A DNA stretch of 64,000 bases from Thuidium tamariscinum. Taxonomy: Eukaryota > Streptophyta > Bryopsida > Hypnales > Thuidiaceae. Positions within the stretch are counted from its first letter, which is position 1. Each line of letters starts with the position of its first letter. Below the pieces are notes generated by a model. It had not been told where the DNA came from, did not search any database, and saw nothing but the letters and a program-made list of their open reading frames with translations. Below are positions 49,040-58,226 of this stretch, in pieces. Location of the stretch: positions 17,192,501 to 17,256,500 of the forward strand of contig OX344754.2 in the NCBI GenBank assembly GCA_947034885.2. The letters are read 5' to 3'. Both the position numbers and the translations under genes were made by a program.

Positions 49040-49510
49040 TTGTAGAAATATTTTTCATCAAATTTTCCTTTAAAGACAAGGAGATTTGACATGTAACCCA
49101 ATTTGTTTTATATTTTTTGGAGCTTTGTGTAATTAGTTATGGAATTCTGAAGTTGAAGTGGCATAGGGCTCTAAAATGGAACATTGCATTAAATGTACAC
49201 AGTTTGTACACCACTGAAAGATATAGAAAAGAAACTTGTAAAAATTGTCCACACTTAAATAGGGCTCCATGTTAATGCCTGCTCCATTTAAGGACCTCCT
49301 ATCTTAGTGTTGCAAAAAGCTTGGAGGTTCTCCTTGTGGTCATGTAAGTGTTAGAAGCGAATAGTGGGGTAGAGATGACATGCAAAATGGTACTGTATTA
49401 AATTTATTTTTAAAGACAAGAGTAAATGGCATCCAACACAAATTCTTTCATAATTTTAGGAGCTCTGTGGAATTAGTTATGAAATTCTGAAGTTTGGAAG
49501 TTAGTACTTA
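49040..49510 (+). repeat. Dispersed repeat, two copies here
   Basis: The phrases GGAGCTTTGTGTAATTAGTT, then TGGCATAGGGCTC and TGTACACAGTTTGTACA (about 49040-49210) recur in part at about 49400-49510 and again at 61990-62170 in intron 1 of the P450 gene. No ends or coding capacity recognised. Confidence 0.6.
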
Positions 49511-50739
49511 AGAAAAGCAATGAAGATCAATAATGTAATTAATAAGTAAATTTTGGTACATTAAAGAAAGTGAAGTGTACCTCAATTTCATGAATGCCCG
49601 TAAGGAATTGTGGACTTTGACCATGTAGTTCAATTTTTAACAATAATGACATTAGAGGATTGAACAAAAACTCTATCGATATAGAGCAATGAGAAATTCA
49701 AAATCAATGAATTTCAATTCGCAAATACTTGAGGAATAACTACCAAATATATGAAAAAAAGGGTGGGAAATCTAAGTTAGTTAATATTTTGAAAGAAAAT
49801 TTCTAGAGATTGTTAGTGAGGATTTGTCGACTTAAGACTTGTGATGAACCATCCTAAAGAATTAATAAGACTATCGAAAGCTAATGATGGTAGATATTAA
49901 TGACATGTGAAATATCAAGAGTGAAATATCAAAATGATAAAAAATCATAATGAAATGCAATGAACTATTCTACATTCAAGCTAAGTATATTATTATGAAT
50001 GTACACAGGTGTCCTTTCCTTTTTCAAGTTGTTTTGGATGAAGAAATCTATGTACTAAAAATAAGAACAAAAGATTTGGGGGCATTGAAGTATGGAAGGG
50101 TATAAAGAATCATGGCAAAGAAGATGTGATGATAAAAGATGGTGAGATTTAAGGTGATGTAGTAATTCAATGTTTACATTAGGGTTAACCCTCGAGCATG
50201 TCAATCCTTTTTTAAAATTCTGTATATTTTCACATACAACTTTTTACAGATATATTAAATAGCAGAGTTTAATGAATTTGGTTATAAAAGAAGATTGTTT
50301 TTTTCCTAGATTCACGTATTTCATTTTATGAATGAGATTAGAATTGGATGGAACATAGCCTTCAAGCCTTGTGTTCATTGTCCGTAATGAGGACATTGCA
50401 TCGCTTCAGGGTTAATCCTAAACAAAGCTTTGGAAGGATTATTAGAGTAAGATTAGCTCTTTATTAACCCAAAATTTACTTCGATATACGTTTGTTTTAT
50501 TGCATGTTAGGAATTAAAGATCAAATAATGGAATATTACAAAAACAAAGAGAACGTAGATTTTTAGACCAATTACATATGAACTTGAAATAGGAGAACGA
50601 AATGGTGGTTCTCATTAAAATGGGTACTTTTATGAAATAGATTAGTAGGCAACATTTGCATGTTGATTTTTAAAATTGTTATTTCTATTGCGCAGGTCTT
50701 GTACGAGCTTGTTTTGCAGTTTAGTGTGAGAATTCAAAG

Positions 50740-51464
50740 ATGAAGGTAATGCACTTTTCCATATTCAAGAGATGTCTGAGTTTACTGCGTTGTAGTCGCT
50801 TGCATTGACAGAAGGTGAAGATGATTTTTTCTACAATAAAGATAATGTTCGATATCACAAAGCAGGGAATGAAGGAAGAGAGGTTTATTACAAAGTTGTG
50901 CCCAATGTAGAAGCTGCTTCTGTAACACCTATGGCATCAGAGGGAATTCGAATGCCAACTGCACATACAATTGAAGATCAAGCTGGACATTTGAGCTTGA
51001 ATTCTTCATTATTTGTAGTGCATGAACCAATCTTACAGGAGGACCCGAATGAAGTAGGTGAATCAACTAAAGAGGCATCGATAGCTGTGGAATCTATATC
51101 AGCATTAGCAGCATTTACCAATGTTGGGGGCGAAAATTTTATGCAGAAGGAAGATGGATTTTTCTATGATAGGGAGCACATCCGATATGAACAAATCGAA
51201 GAAGGAGGGCAATTCATTTATCGTGTGATTATGTCAATCTTGGAAATAGCTTCATTATCTCCAACGATATCTGAAGGACAATTCAGTCCGGTTGCTAATA
51301 CATCGGTGGAGGAAACCATGGATTCGGCCCTCCCTCCAACTGAATCTCCAAATGTTGAACCAAGAATGGATGAAGACTTACACAGAACAGTGGAAACAGA
51401 AGCAAAAGAACAAACACAGTCCTCTATACGAGTGGTAGAAACACGAAAGGAAGAATTGTTGTGA
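50740..51464 (+). CDS. Terminal exon(s) of an unrecognised gene with two repeated modules
   Basis: The terminal frame runs from an acceptor-like TTGTAG at 50795 (reading SLALTEGEDDFF) to a TGA at 51462-51464. A short upstream piece with ATG AAG and a GTAATG donor (50740-50745) would give a complete start, but the intron between would be only 50 nt, so this start is tentative. The protein (about 225 residues) has two copies of a roughly 45-residue module: EDDFFYNKDNVRY then VYYKVVPN, and EDGFFYDREHIRY then FIYRVIMS, each followed by SxTPxASEG-like SLSPTISEG. The tail is acidic and Thr/Glu/Ser-rich. No known domain recognised. AATAAA at 51580 gives a plausible mRNA end. Module conservation argues that it codes for protein. 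Confidence 0.5.
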
Positions 51465-51579
51465 AGAAAGAAAAGCACGTATTAGAGTGAAGTAAAATAG
51501 AGATTTAGTGTGGTTGTCATGTGTGTGTGTATGTTTGTGTAAATGGAATGCTCTACAAATTTTGTGTAGTGCATCCTTG

Positions 51580-51585
51580 AATAAA
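51580..51585 (+). terminator. Poly(A) signal AATAAA
   Basis: AATAAATAAAAATG follows the stop codon of the unknown gene by about 115 nt, in a GT-rich then AT-rich context typical of plant 3' ends. Confidence 0.45.
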
Positions 51586-51599
51586 TAAAAATGAAGTGG

Positions 51600-52671
51600 T
51601 AATATTTTGTCTACCATTTCATACTTTTATGGTGAATGCTTATGCAAATGCTTGCATAATACTATGGAAGTGCTAGTGAGGTTTGCATTAAAAATGAGCA
51701 ATGATGAAGTTATAAGAACATGCACATATTGAACTCAATGTAGAAAATAACAAGAAATATTAACTAATAAAGAGTTCATCAATTTTGTTTCCTTTTTTTC
51801 ATAGGAATAGAAATTAGAGGCTCCAAAATATAGAGAGCATGAGCTAAAACAATGTTGATGGATGGAATATGAAATTAGAATTTTTTTGAAATGTAGGGTG
51901 TACCATAATTTTACAGAAATTGATTTTGAAGCCCAAATTGTATGTATAATGAGTGCACTTGGCCAAGTGTAAGAATGTCTAATTGGGTGTTCCTAGCCTA
52001 ACTATCTATCTTTGCACTCAACGCTTATAAACCAAGTTCCACTTGAACAATTTCTGTTTTGCAATTGCAATCAATTGAAAGTCCAGTTCAGAGCTCTGGA
52101 GGGTGGATTAGGATCCAGTTCAATGAGACAGGTCAAGTTTTAGAAAGGGTGAGGTTGAGAATCAACCAGAGCCTTCTGTTCAGATGAGAAATCCGAATTT
52201 TGGGCCCAGTCAACGGCCGTTGACTTTCCGATCTCATGCTTGAGAGGCCCTGTGAAGGTGAATTTCAATCTCCGTTGTTGCTTGTGAACTGGATCAGCCT
52301 TGTGGGGGTTTTCAATTTCAATTTCAGAAATTGCTTTGGTGAACTGGATCCTACCACAAGCAAAGGTTTTGTTAGCACTGGGATTTCGGGTAGGAGCTCT
52401 TAGTGCAATTTCAGTCCAACTAATTCTCCTTCCTCCTCTTAGTACAGAATCTTTTATCTATAAGTTTCAAATTAATTGTTCACCTATTCAAAAAAAAGAA
52501 CAAGAATTTTCCTTCAAGGATTTCTCCCTAGCTTCCCTCAGTCTTCCTTTCCTATCTCATAGAAAATATTTAAAAAAAAAAAAAGTTGGTTGGGGCCCTG
52601 AGGCATCATTCCATTCTGGGTTTACCAGATGTGTGTTAATGTGTGGAAACCAGACCGTATGTGACCGTATG
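51600..52671. other. Intergenic DNA
   Basis: No gene called. A 151-codon frame at about 52300 starts without ATG, runs through simple A-rich sequence and into the minisatellite, and has no domain; it is most likely chance. Confidence 0.45.
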
Positions 52672-52785
52672 CTCAGTCCCTGCTGGGTGCCAGCTGGTGT
52701 TCAATCCTGGCACTGGGTGATGGCTGGTACTCAGTTCCGGCTGGGTGCTGGCTAGTGCTAAGTCCGGGTTGGGCTTGCAACTGGA
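52672..52785 (+). repeat. Minisatellite, about 29-bp unit, four diverged copies
   Basis: Units of the form CTCAGTCCCTGCTGGGTGCC then AGCTGGTG recur as CAATCCTGGCACTGGGTGAT, CTCAGTTCCGGCTGGGTGCT and AAGTCCGGGTTGGGCTTGC. Confidence 0.6.
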
Positions 52786-54741
52786 TACTAAAAAATTAAG
52801 AAACAAAACAAAGGTCAGGCAGTTGTAGCCACACCAAATTGGGGTTCCTAAGGGGACCCCTTCCAATAAAATTAAATTGGATAGTTGGTTAAAAGCTCTT
52901 GGCTGGGCTTTGTGGTTTCAAATCCTTAGAACAAGATAACAACGTGAGTTTTGAAAATTATGTGAAGGAGCGAAGCTTCGCCGTATCGGGGTGTTATCCC
53001 CAAATTTTGGACAAAGTTTTGCCACTTGTTAGTAAACTTAGTACGGACTCTAGGAGTTTGGTTCCAACCCAAGTCTCCTACAAATTCAATATTCAAGACC
53101 CAAATGTTCAATGACCTCCAAATCAAGTGCTCGGGAGATTTTCAACAACTATAAATTGTGAGATCTCACACAAAGCTGCTTTGAAAATTGGAAATGGTTA
53201 GTATGACTTCACATCAACAAGAACTTAAGCAAATCTAAGGTTTCTTGGCTAACGGCATCGCCAGAATTCGGCCAAGAATTCCTTAGGGTTAGTAACAAAA
53301 TCAACAAAGATCAAGTGTGCTCAAAGGGACCCCCACGTCCTTTGCAAACTCAAAAGAACATAAAAGTGCTTGAAAAACAAGAGGAAATGAAATTGAAAGC
53401 AAAATACAAAGAGTTTTGGCAAAAATACCAAAAGTCTTGACAATCGTGGCCGCGTGTGGCTTCAACAAAATGAAAGAAAGGGGTGCAAATGAAGTCGGTG
53501 AGGCCCCCTTTTATACATTTCCAAGGACCTCACTTACCCTCAATTACAAGCTAAAACTACCTACGCAACCAAAATTGTCAAAAACTCTAATTCTACTAGG
53601 CCTAATTCTACCCTACTGCTGTAGCTATTCTAACTTTTGGAGAAAAGGTCCGATCGCCAAACGGACAGCGCCATTAGCTCTAGAGGACCCAAATTAGTGT
53701 AAGGGAACCCCTACCCCTTACTCTCGGAGCCCAAATGCGCTCCAAAGCTAACATTCACGAACCAGTAAAAAGGGTGGAAAATCTATCTTTTGGAATTGAT
53801 TTTTCCCAAAGGTTTTGACTAGCCTAGGTTGTCGGGAAGGTCCAAGAATGTTGGAAAAGAGTCTAAGTTGACCCGAATCGGACTCTGTATGCTCCCCGTG
53901 CGCCGGTCAACTCACAAGAGTTTTGGTAAAACCATCAAAACTTGTCTACGCTGCCGGTTCTGGTACTTGTTGATGTCAGAATGTCTTGAAATTTGGCGGG
54001 ACACTTATTTAGGCTAAAACATACTATCCTAATTTTTAGTGGGATTTTACCATCACCGTGGAATTTTCCATGAATTTCCAATTGTAGGTGAAAGTGGTTG
54101 ACTTCCCATGGAGTCATTTTCGTAATCCAGAAAATTACGAAACTTTTAGGGGATCTTCTAGGAAGCCCCCTAATGACAAGTGCGAAGTTTCGCTAAAAAC
54201 CTACACTGTCTAATCAAAGTAGAATTTGCACTTATGGCGGAATTAATTCCTCCGGGGAGGAATCATTCCCGTACAAGGGAATCTCCACTAGTTGGCTTCG
54301 CCGTGACGCTCGTAGGAGACTGTCGGACTCCCGTGGTGCTAGTGCAATCTCCTGTGAATCGCGTAATATCATGTCTAATCTTCTGATAAGTTGTAGAATT
54401 CGGCTCTAAGGAGTCTTTTAAGGTACTCCGAAATAATTAGACCCAATTCTCCATCATTGGCAGGAATTACATCAATCCTACTGTGAACACTCTTTTTAGT
54501 TGATTTTAAACCATAACAACCCTAAATATGAGCAATAAGCGAATAAAGAAAAATCCGAGGCCTGAGTGACAATGACGGGGCTCACAATGTGGCAGATGAA
54601 GTTGAGTGATTATTTTCTAGAGAACCCCAATGGAAAACATGTTTTGAATCAACATGGATAGGGATCCTTGAGGTCTTATATTGCATATTTGAGCAAAGAG
54701 AGAGAGAAGTATGAAAACCCAAAATCCCTATGTCTTCAAAA
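52786..54741. other. Repeat-like non-coding DNA, class not determined
   Basis: More balanced composition than the flanks and no long frame. The character (for example CCGTGGCCGCGTGTGGCTTC-like and GACGGGGCTCACAATG phrases) is typical of non-coding repeat DNA in plants, but no terminal repeats, primer-binding site or protein motif were found, so no class is assigned. Confidence 0.35.
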
Positions 54742-54818
54742 CACTATAACAAAACATGGTAAAAAAAAACGCACTCAAAATTGAGTGCGGTTTTGTTTTA
54801 CCATGTTTTGTTATAGTG
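54742..54818. mobile_element. Mini hairpin of the CACTATAACAAAAC family (77 bp)
   Basis: Consists almost only of the two ends of the 31.7- and 32.2-kb MITEs: CACTATAACAAAACATGG through CACTCAAAATTGAGTG to CCATGTTTTGTTATAGTG. It is an almost perfect foldback of about 38 bp per arm. No clear 3-bp duplication (AAA and AGA). A likely end-to-end deletion derivative. Confidence 0.8.
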
Positions 54819-55335
54819 AGAGTTCACTAGAGATTTAATTTTACTTGATATTCTCTGATTTTTTAGCATGACTTTACTCTAAATAAATTTCTAATTGACA
54901 CTCTTATTATGAAAAAGGCCTCATGGTACTTCTATTCAAGACTATTGTGAAACTAAATTTCTAGTTGTACACTAAATAGGGGTTTAAAGGGGACCCCATA
55001 GGTCCATACTAATTAATCAACATTTCACATTATATAAAGATCTACTTTTGTTGTATAGTACATCAATAGTTATTGAAGTGTCTAGGAGTTGTACATCATG
55101 TTTCAAACATCTATACTTTTCCTCACTAAATCCAGGCTTGAATTTTTGGGTCCCTTTAATACCGACCTATTCAGTGTAGTATTATTGAATTTTTTTTCAT
55201 TTGTTTAGTTTTGAAGGACTTGTCTACATTGGTGTTGCCTTTTCTTGCCCAATTAGGTTTTCAAATTTGAGCAGGTGTCGATGTTGGTGTTAGTGTTGGG
55301 GATTTAATTTTGCTAGATTAGCTCTGATTTAGCAA
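54819..55335. other. AT-rich intergenic DNA
   Basis: Nothing recognisable. Confidence 0.5.
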
Positions 55336-55339
55336 TTAA

Positions 55340-55987
55340 CCCCTACATGCCCAAGGCTTGCTTTGAGCTTCTTGGAATTTGCTCTAAACTAAATAAAATG
55401 CCAACATTTTGGTAAGTTGTATCAATTTTCTTAAAAAATGTAATTGTACAAATTCAAACCAAACATATTAGAGATCACATAGGAATAGAAAACACAACAA
55501 TATCACTTATGAAATGAAAGATTATAATGTTTGAACATGAGGGTGTTAAAAAAGCAAAAGTGATGTGAAGTCTTTCTATCCTCTTTTTGCAAGGCAAATT
55601 TGAAAATTTGGAGACTAAAAGAATATGAGGTTAAAGGGCCTAACATGCATAATTCCAATCAATTTATGGCTTCCCAAAATCTACTCTACAACTTTTTTAA
55701 ATGAATTTTGAATGTGAATTTTTCTCTAAGATCTAGTGTATTTGAGGTTCATTTTTAAGAGCTTTCAACACTACAGAAAGTCAAGATTGTAATGGGTATC
55801 CTTGCACAAAATCTTGAATAGAAAAAACACTATCATTCATATTCCAAATTGGATTTTTGACACTAAAACTAGACTTCAATAAAAACTTTCCAAAAATATA
55901 AAATACTAAAATAGCAACTTTGGTTAGGTTTTATTTAACTTCAAAGTTTTGCAAACACCAAATTTTGGTGCCTTGGGCATTTAGGGG
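55340..55987. mobile_element. TTAA-type (piggyBac-like) non-autonomous element, best-preserved copy (648 bp)
   Basis: Perfect TTAA on both sides (55336-55339 and 55988-55991). The 18-bp ends CCCCTACATGCCCAAGGC and (inverted) CCCCTAAATGCCCAAGGC differ at one base. A small subterminal palindrome ACCAAATTTTGGT sits near the right end. No coding capacity. This copy best defines the family's termini. Confidence 0.8.
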
Positions 55988-56051
55988 TTAAGCTTTGTAA
56001 ACGTGAGAAATTTGTAGTTTTAAAATTTTTTCTTCATGCATCTAGTTTTAA

Positions 56052-57593
56052 TCCCTAAACGATGTTGAAGCCATTTTCTAGTTGATGAACAGGAGAGCCT
56101 GTTGTGGTACAAGATAGAATTGCAGGCATTCATCCTTGGAATTAGAGGTGGAAGATAATGCAGTTCTTTGACTACAAATGCACATTCATTAGAAAAGTTT
56201 TAAACCCTCAGAGAGGCCCTTAAGAATTGACATGCAAAGCTATTTATTGAAGGCTAGAGTTGATAGCCTAAGTACACAATATGTGTTGCTACCTTGTGTG
56301 AATCTCATCAAGTACTTTTGAATTTGTCAATGTAAAAATTCACTTATAGTACCAAGGACTTGAATGACAAAAAGTACCTATTGTTCTATTGTCTAATAAG
56401 AGCCATTTCATGGTAAAAACATCATGAGCATGAAGTATTAATAATCTTATCGGTGATTGCAAGAAACACTTGTCCTTTTCTTTGTCCCCTTGACCTCCAA
56501 TAAGTAGTTTTTTGTTTATAACTTTTTCACATTTTGTTTTTTGACTTGAAATTTGGGATGAAGGTGAAAAAAAAAGTTTTACACGTTCTATAATTTTTTC
56601 AAAATTTTCAAAATTAGTTTATTATTTTAAAACTTCCCCCAATTGGGTGTCTATCTTGGCCATTTTGGAGGTTTTTAGTCCTATCTTTGACTCAAAAATC
56701 CAAATTTGAAGCCGCAAATTGGACAAGTTGGAGGTCTACTAACATTTCAAGGATTGACGATGAGTATTTATAAAATAGTAACATGTCTATTGTGCACATG
56801 GGGTCAAAGTGACCTTCTTTTGCATAAAGGCTATGAAGAGGGAAAAAATTTCCTAAGGGAATTTTTTGTTGCAATGTGAGCACAATTTTGATTAAAAAAA
56901 TCAATTTTTAAAAATAATTTTTTGAATTTTTTTTGGATTACTAAAAATGAAAAGGTCCACAGACCCCTTTTCTACTATTTTCTACTCCCAATGGCTTGAG
57001 TAGTACTTCATAGCACTCTCTAGTACTGAATAGTACTACAAAGTATTAAATCAACAACCCAGATTTACAAGCGCCCAAAATCAACGGCTGACATTGATAA
57101 GCGCAGTGTAGACGCGCAGTATTAGCAGGATCACACTAGACTGTCAATCCTATGCCAAAAAATTGCGTTTTTGAGACAAAAACGTGAAGTGTTTTTTACA
57201 ATGACGCTTATAAGAAAAAAAAGTCTCACTCATAGTACTAAAAACACATGTGTCATTAGTACTTAATTGCACCAAATTTGTTCTTCTCCAAATAAAATAA
57301 TCCCTCAATGTACTTGAAATTTGAATGACAAGAAGTACCTAATGTCCCATTATCCAATCAAAAAACATATACCTTTATAAACATCGTGATGTCAAAATGG
57401 GTGGAAATAGGGGAAAAAATTGTCCTTTCTTTGAGAAGTATGCATTTAAATCCAATTGAGGACCTCAATTGAAGTCATTTTAGAGGCCTTTTTGAGGGTT
57501 CAAAATTTCTCTAATGTTTGAATTTTTTAATACCAATAATTCCCACAGTTTTAAAAAAGATGGTTTCCTAGGTGGCCCCGCGTTGTTTAAGGG
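56052..57593. mobile_element. TTAA-type (piggyBac-like) non-autonomous element (1.54 kb)
   Basis: TTAA on both sides (56048-56051 and 57594-57597). Ends TCCCTAAACGATGTTG and (inverted) CCCTTAAACAACGCGG. Inside, a phrase around GAATGACAAAAAGTACCTA (about 56360) recurs as GAATGACAAGAAGTACCTA (about 57330), so the element is partly duplicated or composite. It begins only 56 bp after the previous TTAA element. Confidence 0.6.
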
Positions 57594-57659
57594 TTAAAGA
57601 ACTTGTCCACATTTTACCATTTTTTGTTGTGTAAAAAGACTTCTGAATTTGAATCACCG

Positions 57660-57890
57660 TTGCACTTGGAGGTGTGCATGCTTTCTAATCAATTCCTCCA
57701 CATCCCAATTTGTATAAGGAAAATAGGAATTGGAAAGAAGGTAGTCCTCATTCCTCAAGGTGCAAAGCAAGAACGAAAATTTGGAAAATGGAGTTTAATG
57801 ATCCAAAATTATTGGAGAAAAATTGTAGAACAAAACCTGGAATCGAAACTCAAAACCCTAATTTTTGTTTAGAATATGAATTTTTTACTT
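57660..57890 (+). pseudogene. Inverted, degraded copy of the P450 exon 1-intron 1 junction
   Basis: GGAGGTGTGCATGCTTTC, then TTGTATAAGGAAAATAGGAA and GGAATCGAAACTCAAAACCC match, in the opposite orientation, the end of P450 exon 1 and first 150 bp of intron 1 (62820 down to about 62665). Similarity continues weakly into the exon (TTGCACTTGGAG against TTGCACATGGAG). No usable P450 frame remains. It indicates a former neighbouring P450 copy or a local duplication. Confidence 0.65.
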
Positions 57891-58226
57891 CAAGGATGTG
57901 TATTTCATTCAATATAAATGTGGATTCTCCATTAGATCCTAGTCTTCTCTCATAGCTTTACCACGTTTTTTTATTCTCTCCATTATTTCAAAATCACAAC
58001 AAAATCCTACATATGATATCTTTTAAAAACATAGCCTTTCAACTAGTTCAAAATATTAAACTTTCACCATCTTTTCTACTATTCCCTACATTGTTCAAAC
58101 AACTTCATATCCACTTATACATAATATTATCCAAAAGAAAGATCTCATGCCTAGTGCTTGCAATGAAAATTTATAGGTTTAGACTCTAGGGTGCTAAAAG
58201 TATGTGGAACTTCCAAACCTATGCAT

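Larger units (their letters stand above)
46608..50739 (+). other. Exon-like fragments, possibly 5' part of the unknown gene ending at 51464
   Basis: GC-richer patches with splice-like borders: an ATG frame at 46646-46725 (MSDLRVKEGVAAFEEVEG) before a GTAAGG donor; a frame at about 46720-46835 with GPNDGKRRSSRLRGKGALV; a patch at 47124-47165 between TACTAG and a GTAAAT donor; a patch at 48470-48615 after a TTCGACAG acceptor, reading GLHTSDRRKSRSTRSNEAAG; and a patch at about 48781-48955. They do not join in one clear frame by eye and no family is recognised. Basic, Ser/Arg-rich character is shared by two of them. Between them is AT-rich DNA with repeats (47341-47504, 49040-49510). Confidence 0.35.

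Noticed and set aside
50184-50408. Pair of TTAACCCT / AGGGTTAA sites 220 bp apart as a small TTAA element
   Set aside because: Inverted similarity is limited to a few bases after CCCT; too weak to call.
52300-52755. 151-codon frame
   Set aside because: Starts without ATG, includes an A-rich run and ends in a minisatellite; no domain.
52786-54741. Possible LTR or retroelement remnant
   Set aside because: No terminal direct repeats, primer-binding site or recognisable protein motif could be seen, so no class is claimed.
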